From assembly GCF_004016445.2 (NCBI RefSeq), contig NZ_SADT02000002.1, positions 806,001-870,000 of the forward strand: a stretch of 64,000 nt of DNA, read 5' to 3'. Position numbers and translations under genes: made by a program. Numbering within the stretch: the first letter of the stretch is position 1; the number at the start of each line of letters is the position of its first letter. Positions 25,778 through 34,344 of this stretch are shown in pieces. The notes under the pieces are model-generated. The model was given only the letters and a program-made list of their open reading frames with translations. It searched no databases and was not told the origin of the DNA. Origin of the DNA: Mesorhizobium sp. M2E.F.Ca.ET.219.01.1.1 (GTDB taxonomy: Bacteria > Pseudomonadota > Alphaproteobacteria > Rhizobiales > Rhizobiaceae).

Positions 25778-26058
25778 GCGGTGCCAAAGGAATGCAGGAA
25801 AGGACAGCGAGGCAGAAAGGAACCAGGACGTGCACTGGCCGCGGCATGGGCGCCCCCCTCGGACGTGGGTCCGGGTGCAGCCGGACGCTCACGCTAATTA
25901 GCACATCACGTCAACGATGATGAGTGTGGCGTTTCACATTCACTAATAGTCCGCCCTCGTCTCGCCCCGATATCGTGGCGTCCCCAGGCGCCTGAATCAA
26001 TTTGCTAAGGCGGCGTGCTAGAGGATTGTTCCGACTCGGGCTTTCGACGGGAATCGCC

Positions 26059-26826
26059 ATGCCACAACCGCTTAAAATCGCCATCGCCGGTGCGCTCGGC
26101 CGCATGGGCCGGCAGATGACCGAGACCGCCGCCGCCGATCCGCGGCTGCAGCTCGTCGCGCGCTTCCATCGGCCGGGCAGCGTGGGCGAGGGGCTCCTCG
26201 AGCGCGACGAAGCGCTTTCGCTTGCCGACGTGGTGATCGACTTCACCACGCCCGCGGCGTCCGCCGAACTTGCCAAAGCCTGCGCGGCACGCGGCGGTCC
26301 GGCGCTGGTGATCGGCTCAACGGGTTTCACCACATCGGAGTTGGCCGCAGTCGCCGAGGCGGCAAAGACAATCGCTGTCGTGCGCTCCGGCAGCTATTCG
26401 CTCGGGCTCAACATGCTGACCGGACTGGTCGAGCAGGCGGCGAAGGCGCTGGGGTCCGATGACTGCGACATCGAGATCCTCGAAGCGCATCATCGCTTCA
26501 AGGTCGACGCGCCGTCGGGCACGGCGCTGCTGCTGGGCGAGGCGGCCGGGCGCGGACGCGGCATTGAGCTGGACGAGGTTGCGAAGCGCGCCCGCGATGG
26601 TCTGATCGGTCCGCGCCCTGCCAGCGAGATCGGCTTCGCGGTGCTGCGCGGCGGCAGCATCGTCGGCGAGCACAGCGTCAGCTTCCTCGCAGAGGGCGAG
26701 AGGCTCACGCTCTCGCATACGGCCGGCGACCGCTCGATGTTCGCGCGCGGCGCCATCGCGGCGGCACTCTGGGTCGCCAGCCGGCCGCCGGGTGAATACG
26801 ACATGCGTCACGTGCTGGGCCTTTGA
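26059..26826 (+). CDS. dapB: 4-Hydroxy-tetrahydrodipicolinate reductase
   Basis: 255 residues. Reduces 4-hydroxy-tetrahydrodipicolinate with NAD(P)H in the lysine/diaminopimelate pathway. Rossmann motif GALGRMGR (11-18) and the signature [15 protein letters not shown] (142-156), with the catalytic His/Lys pair His144 and Lys148. The signature begins EAHH rather than the common ExHHxxK with Leu or Met, a mild divergence, and overall it looks less conserved than housekeeping DapB of rhizobia, so a second copy elsewhere is possible. Start [14 protein letters not shown]. Confidence 0.92.
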   Translation: MPQPLKIAIAGALGRMGRQMTETAAADPRLQLVARFHRPGSVGEGLLERDEALSLADVVIDFTTPAASAELAKACAARGGPALVIGSTGFTTSELAAVAEAAKTIAVVRSGSYSLGLNMLTGLVEQAAKALGSDDCDIEILEAHHRFKVDAPSGTALLLGEAAGRGRGIELDEVAKRARDGLIGPRPASEIGFAVLRGGSIVGEHSVSFLAEGERLTLSHTAGDRSMFARGAIAAALWVASRPPGEYDMRHVLGL

Positions 26827-26974
26827 CGGTCGCTAAAAAGGCTGAAAGCCAGCTGAAAGCTTGGCCATGCCATGACTGTATTCGCGGCGTTCGCCGTGAC
26901 TGGCCCGGGAGGGGTCGGCAAGGAGGAGATGCGGCGCAGCCCGGATGGCGCGCCGCCCAGGTGGAGGAAGTTAC

Positions 26975-27988
26975 GTGACCGGTTTTATCTCTAAACACGC
27001 CCTTCGTTCGGCGACGCTGACGCTTGCCATGCTTGCCGCGGGCGCGACGACGGCGTCGGCCGCAGACAAGATCTCGATCATGGTCGGCGGCTACGAAAAG
27101 CAGATCTACCTGCCCGCCAAGCTCGCCGAGGCGCTCGGCTATTTCAAGGACGAGGGCCTCGACGTCGAACTGCTCAACGAGCCGGCCGGCGTCGACGCAG
27201 AGAACGAGATGCTGGCCGGCGCCGTGCAGGGCGTGGTCGGCTTCTACGACCACAGCATCGACCTGCAGGCCAAGGGCAAGTTCGTCGAATCCGTCGTCCA
27301 GTTCAGCCAGGCGCCCGGCGAGGTCGAGCTCGTCTCGTCCAAGCATCCCGAAATCAAGTCGCCGGCCGACTTCAAGGGCATGAGCCTCGGCGTCACCGGC
27401 CTCGGCTCCTCGACCAACTTCCTGACGGAATATCTCGCGGTCAAGAACGGCTTGAAGCTCGGCGATTTCACCTCGGTTCCGGTCGGCGCCGGCAACACCT
27501 TCATCGCCGCCATGCAGCAGGACAAGATCCAGGCCGGCATGACCACCGAGCCGACGATCTCCCGGTTGCTCAAGACTGGCGAGGCCAAGGTGCTCGTCGA
27601 CATGCGCACCGTGGAAGGCACGAAGGCGGCACTTGGAGGCACCTATCCGGCCGCCTCGCTCTACATGCAGACCGAATGGGTCGACGCCCATAAGGAAACC
27701 GTTCAGAAGCTCGCCAACGCGTTCGTCAAGACGCTGAAGTTCATCAACACGCATAGCGGCGCCGAGATCGCCGAAAAGATGCCGAAGGACTACTATGTCG
27801 GCGACAAGGAAGGCTATGTGAAGGCGCTCGATGCCGGCAAGGGCATGTTCACCGCCGATGGCGTGATGCCCCAGGGTGGGCCGGAGACGGTTCTGGCCGT
27901 GCTTTCGGCCTTCAAGAAGGAACTGCAGGGCAAGCAGATCGACCTGTCGAAAACCTACACAACGGAATTCGTCAAGAACGTGAAGTAG
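26975..27988 (+). CDS. ABC transporter substrate-binding protein, NitT/TauT (NMT1-like) type
   Basis: 337 residues. GTG start at 26975 with GGAGGAAG upstream. Signal peptide ends at ASAAD (about residue 31), so the mature protein is periplasmic. The fold marks are typical of NMT1/THI5-like binding proteins: GYEKQIYLPAKLAEALGYFKDEGLDVEL, SLGVTGLGSSTNFLTEYLA and GMTTEPTISRLL. It is the first gene of a three-gene importer (binding protein, ATPase, permease). Possible ligands in this family include nitrate, sulfonates, pyrimidines and other small organics; which one cannot be said. Confidence 0.92.
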   Translation: MTGFISKHALRSATLTLAMLAAGATTASAADKISIMVGGYEKQIYLPAKLAEALGYFKDEGLDVELLNEPAGVDAENEMLAGAVQGVVGFYDHSIDLQAKGKFVESVVQFSQAPGEVELVSSKHPEIKSPADFKGMSLGVTGLGSSTNFLTEYLAVKNGLKLGDFTSVPVGAGNTFIAAMQQDKIQAGMTTEPTISRLLKTGEAKVLVDMRTVEGTKAALGGTYPAASLYMQTEWVDAHKETVQKLANAFVKTLKFINTHSGAEIAEKMPKDYYVGDKEGYVKALDAGKGMFTADGVMPQGGPETVLAVLSAFKKELQGKQIDLSKTYTTEFVKNVK

Positions 27989-27997
27989 CCGCAGGCC

Positions 27998-28021
27998 GGC
28001 GCGAGGCTCCGACCTCGCGCC
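27998..28021 (+). promoter_or_regulatory. Intercistronic hairpin after the binding-protein gene
   Basis: A 9-bp perfect stem (GGCGCGAGG / CCTCGCGCC) with a 6-base loop and no T run, 10 bases after the stop codon. Such stems protect the upstream message and lead to more binding protein than ATPase or permease. Confidence 0.6.
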
Positions 28022-28094
28022 GTCATGCCCGCCTCGTTTCCACGTCCGGCGATCTCCTGCGCGGGGATCGCCCGCTATTGGAGTCTGTTCAACC

Positions 28095-28904
28095 ATGGCT
28101 GTCGAAAAGACCGCTCCCGCGATCGAGCTGATCAATGTCAGCCGCCGCTTCCTTTCCCCCACAGGCAAATCGCTGACGGCGATCCGCGATTTCACCATGA
28201 CGGTCGAACGCGGCGAGTTCGTCGCCGTCGTCGGCCCGACCGGCTGCGGCAAGTCGACGACGCTGAACCTCGTCACCGGGCTCGCCAGTCCGAGCGCCGG
28301 CGAGGTCCGCGTCATGGGCGCCCCGGTCAAGGGCATCGACCCGCGCATCGGCTTCGTGTTCCAGACCGATGCTCTGTTTCCCTGGCGCACGGTGATCGAG
28401 AATGTCATGGCCGGGCCGCTGTTTCGCGGCAAGCCCAAGGCGCAGGCCCAGGCTTCCGCCCGCGACTGGCTGGCCCGCGTCGGCCTGGCGCGCTTCGAAC
28501 AGCACTATCCGCACCAGCTCTCCGGCGGCATGCGCAAGCGCGTGGCGCTGGCCCAGACCTTCATCAACGGCCCGGAGATCCTCTTGATGGACGAACCGTT
28601 CTCGGCGCTCGACGTGCAGACGCGTGTGCTTATGCATGAAGAACTGTTGCGCCTCTGGTCCGACGCCAAGGCTTCCGTCGTCTTCGTCACTCATGACCTA
28701 GAGGAAGCCATCGCGCTGGCCGACAAGGTCTATGTGCTCACCGCCGGGCCGGCGACGGTAAAATCCGTCTACACGATCGATCTGCCGCGCCCACGCGTCG
28801 TCGCCGACATCCGCTACGAGCAGCGCTTCATCGACTATTCCCGCACCATCTGGGCCGATCTCAAGGAAGAGGTCGAGACCAGCTACGCCCGCGCGGCGGC
28901 GTGA
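28095..28904 (+). CDS. ABC transporter ATP-binding protein, NitT/TauT type
   Basis: 269 residues. Walker [10 protein letters not shown] (47-55), Q-loop [11 protein letters not shown], signature [13 protein letters not shown], Walker [13 protein letters not shown] and switch His in [13 protein letters not shown]. It powers the permease encoded 11 bases downstream. The C-terminal part is short, with no regulatory domain. Confidence 0.95.
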   Translation: MAVEKTAPAIELINVSRRFLSPTGKSLTAIRDFTMTVERGEFVAVVGPTGCGKSTTLNLVTGLASPSAGEVRVMGAPVKGIDPRIGFVFQTDALFPWRTVIENVMAGPLFRGKPKAQAQASARDWLARVGLARFEQHYPHQLSGGMRKRVALAQTFINGPEILLMDEPFSALDVQTRVLMHEELLRLWSDAKASVVFVTHDLEEAIALADKVYVLTAGPATVKSVYTIDLPRPRVVADIRYEQRFIDYSRTIWADLKEEVETSYARAAA

Positions 28905-28915
28905 GGAGAACCGAC

Positions 28916-29794
28916 ATGACAGACGCCACCGTCAACATCCCGACCGCCGCCTTCAGGCCCGGAACCTCGGATGCCGAGATCGAGGCCGCCGCCGCCAAGG
29001 CAGCAGCGCATCGCCGCCACACCGTCACGTTCTGGCGGCTGGGCATCCTGGTCGTCTTCCTCGCCCTGTGGGAAATTGCCGGCCGCATGGCCTGGATCGA
29101 CCCCTTCTTCTACGCCATGCCGAGCACGATCGCCGGCCGGCTCTATGAGTGGATCACGGAGGGCACGTCGGAAGGCCCGCTGTGGTACCACCTCTATGTC
29201 ACCATGGAAGAGTCGGTGCTGGGCTTCGTCACCGGTTCGGTCGCCGGCATCATCATCGGCGTCGCGCTCGGCCGCAACCGTATGGCCGCCGACATCTTCT
29301 CCATCTACATCAAGGTGATCAACTCGATCCCGCGCGTGGTGCTGGCGCCGATCTTCATCATGATCCTCGGCCTCGGCCTTGCCTCCAAGGTGGCGCTGGC
29401 CTTCGTCATGGTGTTCTTCGTCGTCTTCCACAACGCCTTCCAAGGCGTGCGCGAAGCCGACCGCGCCATGATCGCCAATGCCCGCATCCTCGGCGCCTCC
29501 GACTGGCAGCTGACCCGTTCGGTGATCGTGCCGTCGGCGATGAGCTGGATCTTCGCCAGCCTGCATGTCAGCTTCGGCTTCGCCATCATCGGCGCCATCG
29601 TCGGCGAGTTCGTCGGCTCGCGCTACGGCATCGGCCTCCTGATCAACATCGCCAAGGGCTCGTTTGACGCGGCCGGCATGTATGCCGCGATCGTCATCGT
29701 CATGGTGGTGGCCCTGGCCGCCGAGTACCTGATGACGATGGTCGAGAGCCGGCTGGCAAAGTGGCGTCCTCAGCCGCTGCATGAGACGCAGTGA
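28916..29794 (+). CDS. ABC transporter permease, NitT/TauT type
   Basis: 292 residues, about six membrane segments. The ATPase-contact loop is EADRAMIANARILGASDWQLTRSVIVPSA, matching the EAA motif of BPD_transp_1 permeases. ATG at 28916 has GAGGAGA upstream. Third gene of the importer. It ends 6 bases before a palindromic repeat that separates it from the convergent histidine kinase gene. Confidence 0.95.
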   Translation: MTDATVNIPTAAFRPGTSDAEIEAAAAKAAAHRRHTVTFWRLGILVVFLALWEIAGRMAWIDPFFYAMPSTIAGRLYEWITEGTSEGPLWYHLYVTMEESVLGFVTGSVAGIIIGVALGRNRMAADIFSIYIKVINSIPRVVLAPIFIMILGLGLASKVALAFVMVFFVVFHNAFQGVREADRAMIANARILGASDWQLTRSVIVPSAMSWIFASLHVSFGFAIIGAIVGEFVGSRYGIGLLINIAKGSFDAAGMYAAIVIVMVVALAAEYLMTMVESRLAKWRPQPLHETQ

Positions 29795-29800
29795 ACCGCC

Positions 29801-29905
29801 TTAGAGCGGTTCAGCGTTTCACGGAATCGCCGAACCACTCTAAGCCTTTGTTTTGCGCAATTCCGGACGGAAAACCGCTACGCACTTTTCCTGGAATTGC
29901 TCTAG
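29801..29905 (-). repeat. Dispersed palindromic repeat, family 1, copy B
   Basis: 105 bases, alignable end to end with 8139-8243. The ends both read TAGAGC outward: TTAGAGCGG at 29801 and, on the minus strand, CTAGAGCAA from 29905. The internal hairpin is GGTTCAGCGTTTC...GAA-CGCCGAACC. It sits between convergent genes and its right edge supplies the TAG stop (29902-29904) of the histidine kinase. Confidence 0.88.
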
Positions 29906-31290
29906 TTGCCTGCCAGCGGCAGCCGCACCTCGACCTTGAGCCCGCCAGCGGCGGCGTCGCCGAGCGTGACGCTGCCGCCGGCATTCTCGACCACCTCGTG
30001 GACGATGGCGAGCCCGAGCCCGCTGCCTTCCTCCGCCGAACCGGCTATGCGGTAGAAGCGTTCGAAGACGTGCTCCCGCTCTTCCACGGGAATGCCTGGT
30101 CCGGCATCCGACACGGTCAGCAGCGCCTCGCCGCCACTGGCGGCGAGCTTCACAGTAACGCTGCCGCCGGCCGGTGTGTAACGCAACGCGTTGTCGACAA
30201 GATTGACGATCATTTCCCGCAACATCGTCCCGTCGCCGATGACCGGCACGGGGCCGGTCTCCTCGAGGCCGAGGTCGATGTTGCGTTCGATCGCCTTCGG
30301 CGCATGTGCCTCCAGAACCTGGCGGGCAGCCTCGGTGAGGTCGATGCGATCGGCACGTGGCCGCCGGCCGCCGGGTTCGGCGCGCGAGAGCGTTAGCAAC
30401 TGCTCGGCCAGTCGCGCCAGTTTGCCCGAGCTTGCCTGCAAGGCCACAAGCGCTTCCCGCCGTCGATCCGCGGCGCTTTCGCGCAACGCATAGCTCGCCT
30501 GTGTCGACAGCAGCGCCAGCGGCGTGCGCAACTGGTGCGCGGCATTGGCGATGAAGCGGCGCTGCGCCGCCATCTGCGCCCGCACGCGCGCCATGTAAGC
30601 ATTGAGCGCCTCGATCAGCGGCCTGATCTCGCTCTGCGCGCCTGTCACCTCGATCGGGTCGAGGTCGCTGCGGCCCGGCGAGCGAACCGCATCGCGAAGG
30701 CGGATCAGCGGCGCCAGCCCGCGGCGCAAGCCAAGCAGCACGAAAACGCCGGCGATCGCCACCAGTGCCAGCTGCTGGCCAAAGGCGCTCAACCATAGAC
30801 GCCTCACCATCGCATCGTGACCGCCGAGCGTCACACCGACCGTGACCGTGATCGGCGAATCCGACCCGGCGCCGATGACCGTATGACTGAGCGTCGCCAG
30901 CCGCAGACGATGATCGCGAAAACCAGTCTCGATACTGCCGCGCCGTGTCGCCTTCGGCAGGTCGGGATAGCCGGTGAGCAGGCGTCCGCCGGCGGTTTCG
31001 ACATGGTAGTAGACACTGTCGCGATCGCCGGTATCGAACATTTCGATCGCCGCCGGCGGAATGGTGGCGTCGAGCACGCCGTCTTTCACAGCGACTTGCT
31101 CGGCGATGGCTCGCGCCGATGCCATCAGCATCCGGTCGGTGACCAGATCGGCAGTCGCGCGCGCATTGCCATGGCTGGTCCATAGATTGATGGCGGCGAG
31201 CCCGGCCAGCGGCAGCACCACCCAGGCGAGCAATTGGATCCGAAGACTGCCGATCCGAAGGCTACCGATCCGAAGACGGCCGATTCTCAT
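29902..31290 (-). CDS. Sensor histidine kinase, TctE-like
   Basis: 462 residues. Two membrane segments (about 18-37 and 170-190) enclose a periplasmic 2CSK_N-type sensor domain. Then come a HAMP-like region, the phosphorylation site AAHQLRTPL (His252), an N box NLVDNALRYT, a G1 box SDAGPGIP and a G2 box GSGLGLAIV. It overlaps its response regulator by the sequence ATGA. The N-terminus RIGRLRIGSLRIGSLRI is encoded by three 15-bp tandem DNA repeats (31237-31281), so its length may vary between strains. The stop codon comes from the neighbouring dispersed repeat. TctE homologues sense tricarboxylates; the ligand here is not known. Confidence 0.93.
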   Translation of the reverse strand: MRIGRLRIGSLRIGSLRIQLLAWVVLPLAGLAAINLWTSHGNARATADLVTDRMLMASARAIAEQVAVKDGVLDATIPPAAIEMFDTGDRDSVYYHVETAGGRLLTGYPDLPKATRRGSIETGFRDHRLRLATLSHTVIGAGSDSPITVTVGVTLGGHDAMVRRLWLSAFGQQLALVAIAGVFVLLGLRRGLAPLIRLRDAVRSPGRSDLDPIEVTGAQSEIRPLIEALNAYMARVRAQMAAQRRFIANAAHQLRTPLALLSTQASYALRESAADRRREALVALQASSGKLARLAEQLLTLSRAEPGGRRPRADRIDLTEAARQVLEAHAPKAIERNIDLGLEETGPVPVIGDGTMLREMIVNLVDNALRYTPAGGSVTVKLAASGGEALLTVSDAGPGIPVEEREHVFERFYRIAGSAEEGSGLGLAIVHEVVENAGGSVTLGDAAAGGLKVEVRLPLAGN

Positions 31291-31964
31291 GGCGCCGGAT
31301 CGTCTTGGCGCAAGAGGTAGCCGAGGCCACGCAAGGTGGCGATCTGGACGCGCGATCCCTCGAGCTTCTTGCGCAGGCGATGCACATAGATCTCGATGGC
31401 GCTGGGGTCGGCGTCGGTGTCGAAGTCGTAGATCGCCGCCGAGAGCGCCGCCTTGCTCACCGTGCGGCCGGCCTTGACGACGAGCTGTTCCAGCACCGCA
31501 TGCTCACGCGGCGTCAGCGACAGCGTCGTGCCGGCAAGCGAGAACAGGCGTGTGTTGGTGTCGAAGACGAGGTCGCCGCAGGAAATAACCGGCGCGGTGC
31601 GGTCATTGGCGCGGCGCAGCTGCACGCGGATGCGCGCTTCCAGCTCCTCGATCTGGAAGGGTTTTGCCAGATAGTCGTCGGCGCCTTCGTTGAGCCCCTT
31701 GACCCGGCCGTCGAGGCTGGCATTGGCGGTGAGCACGATCACGGGCACCGGGTTGCCGCGCGCCCGCAGCCTTTTCAGCACCTCCATGCCGCCCATGCGG
31801 GGCAGGGCGAGGTCGAGGATGATCAAGGCGTGGTCGCCGGCGGCCAAGGCATGCTCGACGTCCTCGCCGTCATGCACGACGTCGACGACATAGCTCGCCT
31901 GGCGCAGCGTCTTGCTCAGCCAATCGGCCAGTTCGCGATTGTCCTCGACAAGCAGCAGCCGCAT
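31287..31964 (-). CDS. OmpR-family response regulator, TctD-like
   Basis: 225 residues. Receiver domain with phospho-acceptor Asp51 (LIILDLALPRMGG), Thr79 and Lys101 (YLAKPFQ), then an OmpR/PhoB winged-helix DNA-binding domain (LSLTPREHAVLEQLV ... EIYVHRLRKKLEGSRVQIATLRGLGY). Partner of the downstream kinase (4-base overlap, ATGA). ATG at 31964 is the standard MRLLLVEDN start; an upstream extension is not conserved. Confidence 0.95.
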   Translation of the reverse strand: MRLLLVEDNRELADWLSKTLRQASYVVDVVHDGEDVEHALAAGDHALIILDLALPRMGGMEVLKRLRARGNPVPVIVLTANASLDGRVKGLNEGADDYLAKPFQIEELEARIRVQLRRANDRTAPVISCGDLVFDTNTRLFSLAGTTLSLTPREHAVLEQLVVKAGRTVSKAALSAAIYDFDTDADPSAIEIYVHRLRKKLEGSRVQIATLRGLGYLLRQDDPAP

Positions 31965-32145
31965 CGTTCGTCGCTGTTTCCTCCCAACGGTGCCGGCCTT
32001 TGCCAAAGGCGGCGGGCGGCGTCCGAAATGGTCCTGGATGCCACCGATAGTATCGATCCGCCCGCAAGGCAAATGTGGTTTGCCGGCGGCCGCCAACCCG
32101 ATCACGGCGCCCGCCGGGCCACTTGCCCGAGCATGCAAATGATGA

Positions 32146-32162
32146 AACCGAACCGTTCGGTT
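32146..32162. promoter_or_regulatory. Candidate operator palindrome, left copy
   Basis: AACCGAACCGTTCGGTT: 8-bp arms around one base. Typical geometry of a TetR-type operator. Lies 182 bases upstream of the response regulator start. Confidence 0.5.
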
Positions 32163-32304
32163 CAATTAATGTTGATGGTTCGTGCAACCAGCGTGAACGC
32201 CGGCAGGTCTGGCCAGGGTGGCGCCTCGACAATCGATCGCCGTAACCGATTTATATCAAACGATAAGGTTTCGGCCGCTTAGCCTTTCGCGCAATTTCAA
32301 GATC

Positions 32305-32323
32305 GAACCGAACGGTTCGGTTC
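32305..32323. promoter_or_regulatory. Candidate operator palindrome, right copy
   Basis: GAACCGAACGGTTCGGTTC: 9-bp arms around one base, the same core as the left copy, centred 160 bp away. Lies 123 bases upstream of the first DUF680 gene. No TetR gene is adjacent. Confidence 0.5.
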
Positions 32324-32445
32324 ACAACTTTTCGTGATTGGAATCGGCAGCAGGACAGACCCATTTCGGGGTGGTCCGAGCGACGCGAATTTCCATCAAG
32401 GCACGCCACCGACGGACATGACTTTGAAAATCCGGAGTACTTAGA

Positions 32446-32685
32446 ATGACCAAGATTGCTCTTACCGCCGCTGCCCTCCTCGTCGCTACGAGCGGCGCTT
32501 TCGCCAGCAGCGACCATTACGGTTCCGACAACGTCAATCAGCCGGCCGTGACCGCTCCCGCGGGCAAGGTCGACAACAGCATCACCGGCTCGATCCGCAA
32601 GCTCGACAAGTTCGAACAGCGCGACCTCCACATCAAGCCTGATCAGAACCAGCCGCAGTCGGGCCAGGGCATCTGGGGCCGCTAA
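32446..32685 (+). CDS. DUF680 family small secreted protein, copy 1
   Basis: 79 residues: signal peptide ending AFAS (about residue 21), then the family core SDHYGSDNVNQPAV, a variable middle with TGSIRKLDKF, and the end GQGIWGR. DUF680 is a family of unknown function known essentially from Mesorhizobium. First of four tandem, co-directional paralogues in 1.3 kb. The mature protein is about 58 residues, hydrophilic, without Cys, and likely periplasmic. It shares a transcript with copy 2 (55-base gap, no terminator between). Confidence 0.88.
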   Translation: MTKIALTAAALLVATSGAFASSDHYGSDNVNQPAVTAPAGKVDNSITGSIRKLDKFEQRDLHIKPDQNQPQSGQGIWGR

Positions 32686-32740
32686 GCGGCTCGGATCCCA
32701 ATCGACCGCAGCCTCAATTCTGAAATCTGGAGCAACTCAA

Positions 32741-32947
32741 ATGACCAAGATCGCTCTTACCGCCGCCGTCCTTCTCGTTGCCGCCGGCGCCGCTTTCGCC
32801 GGCTCGGACAATTACGGTTCGGCCAATGCCAACCAGCCGGCCGCTTCGGTCGACACCTCGTTCACCGCTGCGGTCAAGAAGTCGGATGCGGATGTCCAGA
32901 AGCCCCTGACCCAGGGCGCGGACCGCGACCTCTTCGGCAGCCATTGA
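32741..32947 (+). CDS. DUF680 family small secreted protein, copy 2
   Basis: 68 residues, the shortest of the four. Signal peptide nearly identical to copy 1 (MTKIALTAAVLLVAAGAAFAG), core SDNYGSANANQPAA, middle TAAVKKSDADVQK, and an altered end (DRDLFGSH) that lacks the GQGIWGR motif. A good terminator follows at 32975. Confidence 0.85.
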   Translation: MTKIALTAAVLLVAAGAAFAGSDNYGSANANQPAASVDTSFTAAVKKSDADVQKPLTQGADRDLFGSH

Positions 32948-32974
32948 TCGGTTCCGATCCTCGATAGACCTCAA

Positions 32975-33004
32975 AGCGGCGGGCTTGTCCCGCCGCTCTG
33001 TTTT
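32975..33004 (+). terminator. Terminator after DUF680 copies 1-2
   Basis: AGCGGCGGG (32975-32983), loop CTTGT, CCCGCCGCT (32989-32997), then CTGTTTT. Confidence 0.8.
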
Positions 33005-33199
33005 GTGGGGCGGCTATCCGTCGGCTCGGGCTTTTCCGTGCGCCCGATCAGGCAATTTTGCGAGAGCCCGATCGGGGTAAGCGGTCGCGGAAGCCGAAAT
33101 ATTGATTGGGAATAAATCCGGGCTGTTCCGGGTCTTGTCGGCAGCGGGGCCATCCTCCCAAGGCGCCGCCGATGAAACGACAGGACAAGGAACATTGAG

Positions 33200-33445
33200 A
33201 TGACCAGGACCGCATTCGTCGCGGCTGCCATGCTCGCCGCTGCCATGGGCAGCGCCTCTGCCGGCAGCGACCATTACGGCGCCGACGGCGCCAACCAGCC
33301 GGCCGCCGGCGCCGATCACATGATGACCAGCTCGATCCGCGAGGGCGGCACGGCGCATCACCAGGCTTCGGTAACGGCCGCAACCAGCCCGACCGTCACC
33401 GACATCATTGCCCGGCATAACGACGACGGCCTGTGGGGCCGCTGA
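33200..33445 (+). CDS. DUF680 family small secreted protein, copy 3
   Basis: 81 residues. Signal peptide MTRTAFVAAAMLAAAMGSASAG, core SDHYGADGANQPAAGAD, then TSSIREGGTAHHQ and a longer Thr/Ser-rich middle, ending DDGLWGR. It has its own upstream region after the copy 2 terminator, so copies 3-4 likely form a second transcription unit. Confidence 0.86.
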   Translation: MTRTAFVAAAMLAAAMGSASAGSDHYGADGANQPAAGADHMMTSSIREGGTAHHQASVTAATSPTVTDIIARHNDDGLWGR

Positions 33446-33499
33446 CGCCGCTTCGATCCCCCAAAAACCTCCACCCCTTTAACGACAGGAACTTTTGCA

Positions 33500-33742
33500 A
33501 TGACCAGGATCGTCCTCACCACCGCAGCCATGCTTCTCGCCGTGGGTTCTGCCTTCGCCGGCAGCGACCATTATGGCGCGGACAACGTCAACCAGCCGAC
33601 CGCCGGCGTCGACCGCGGGCTCACCGCCTCGGTACGCAAGCACGAGCCCGCCAAGCCAGCCAATGTCGACACCTCGATGACCACCGGAGCGGCGCCGTCA
33701 CAGGCCTGGCCCGATCCGGGCCAGGGCATCTGGGGCAATTGA
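33500..33742 (+). CDS. DUF680 family small secreted protein, copy 4
   Basis: 80 residues. Signal peptide MTRIVLTTAAMLLAVGSAFAG, core SDHYGADNVNQPTAGVD, TASVRKHEPAKP, ending DPGQGIWGN. Closest to copy 1 in its C-terminal motif although its start matches copy 3. A strong terminator follows at 33766. Confidence 0.88.
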   Translation: MTRIVLTTAAMLLAVGSAFAGSDHYGADNVNQPTAGVDRGLTASVRKHEPAKPANVDTSMTTGAAPSQAWPDPGQGIWGN

Positions 33743-33765
33743 GGTTTCACGTCTCAGGATTTGCT

Positions 33766-33798
33766 AAAGGCGGCGGGCTTGCTCCGCCGCCTTTGTTT
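33766..33798 (+). terminator. Terminator after DUF680 copies 3-4
   Basis: An 11-bp stem (AAAGGCGGCGG at 33766-33776, CCGCCGCCTTT at 33784-33794) followed by GTTT. It can also serve the convergent SixA-like gene. Confidence 0.8.
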
Positions 33799-33825
33799 GC
33801 GGCGGGAGATCGGCAGCTTCGGGGT

Positions 33826-34341
33826 CTACTCTAAATCCCTCGGCCTGACGAAATGCGTCAGCCGCGCGCCGCCGAAATCCAGATTCGCCCAGTCGCCCTT
33901 TGCTGTGAACTGCGCAAGTGCCGCCGTCGGAAACTTCGCTTCGATCTTCTTGAAAACGCTCTCATCCGACCCGGCGCCGGCCAGCCGCAACACAAACTGC
34001 TGCAGGCCGGGATTGTGGCCGATCACCACCAGATTCGTCGCCTTGACCTGCCGCACGCGCGCCAGGATGGTGGCAGGCGCTGCCTCGTAGAGCTCTTCCG
34101 CGAATTCCGCCTGCACATGCTTCGGCAGTTCCTGGGCGACCAGCCGCCAGGTATCGCGGGTGCGCAGCGCCGGCGAGACCAGCGCGAGCTCTGGCACCCA
34201 GCCGCGCCGCGAAAGCTCGCGCCCGATCAGCGGCGCCGTCTTCAACCCGCGCGGGGCGAGCGGCCGGTCGAAATCGTCAAGCTTGGGATCGTCCCAGCTC
34301 GACTTGGCGTGGCGCAGGATTAGCAGTTGTCTCACGGGCAT
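33826..34341 (-). CDS. SixA-like histidine phosphatase family protein
   Basis: 171 residues. The phosphohistidine-forming motif is LRHAKSSW, with the nucleophile His11; this RHAKS form is characteristic of SixA-type phosphohistidine phosphatases rather than phosphoglycerate mutases. The second conserved His is in VVIGHNPGLQQ. SixA removes phosphate from histidine phosphotransfer proteins or from PtsO/NPr; the target here is not known. Cytoplasmic. Confidence 0.9.
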   Translation of the reverse strand: MPVRQLLILRHAKSSWDDPKLDDFDRPLAPRGLKTAPLIGRELSRRGWVPELALVSPALRTRDTWRLVAQELPKHVQAEFAEELYEAAPATILARVRQVKATNLVVIGHNPGLQQFVLRLAGAGSDESVFKKIEAKFPTAALAQFTAKGDWANLDFGGARLTHFVRPRDLE

Positions 34342-34344
34342 CGA

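Larger units (their letters stand above)
31965..32445. other. Long divergent intergenic region
   Basis: About 480 bases between the divergent response regulator and the first DUF680 gene. It holds two copies of a 17-bp palindrome (see separate entries) and no convincing gene. Confidence 0.5.
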
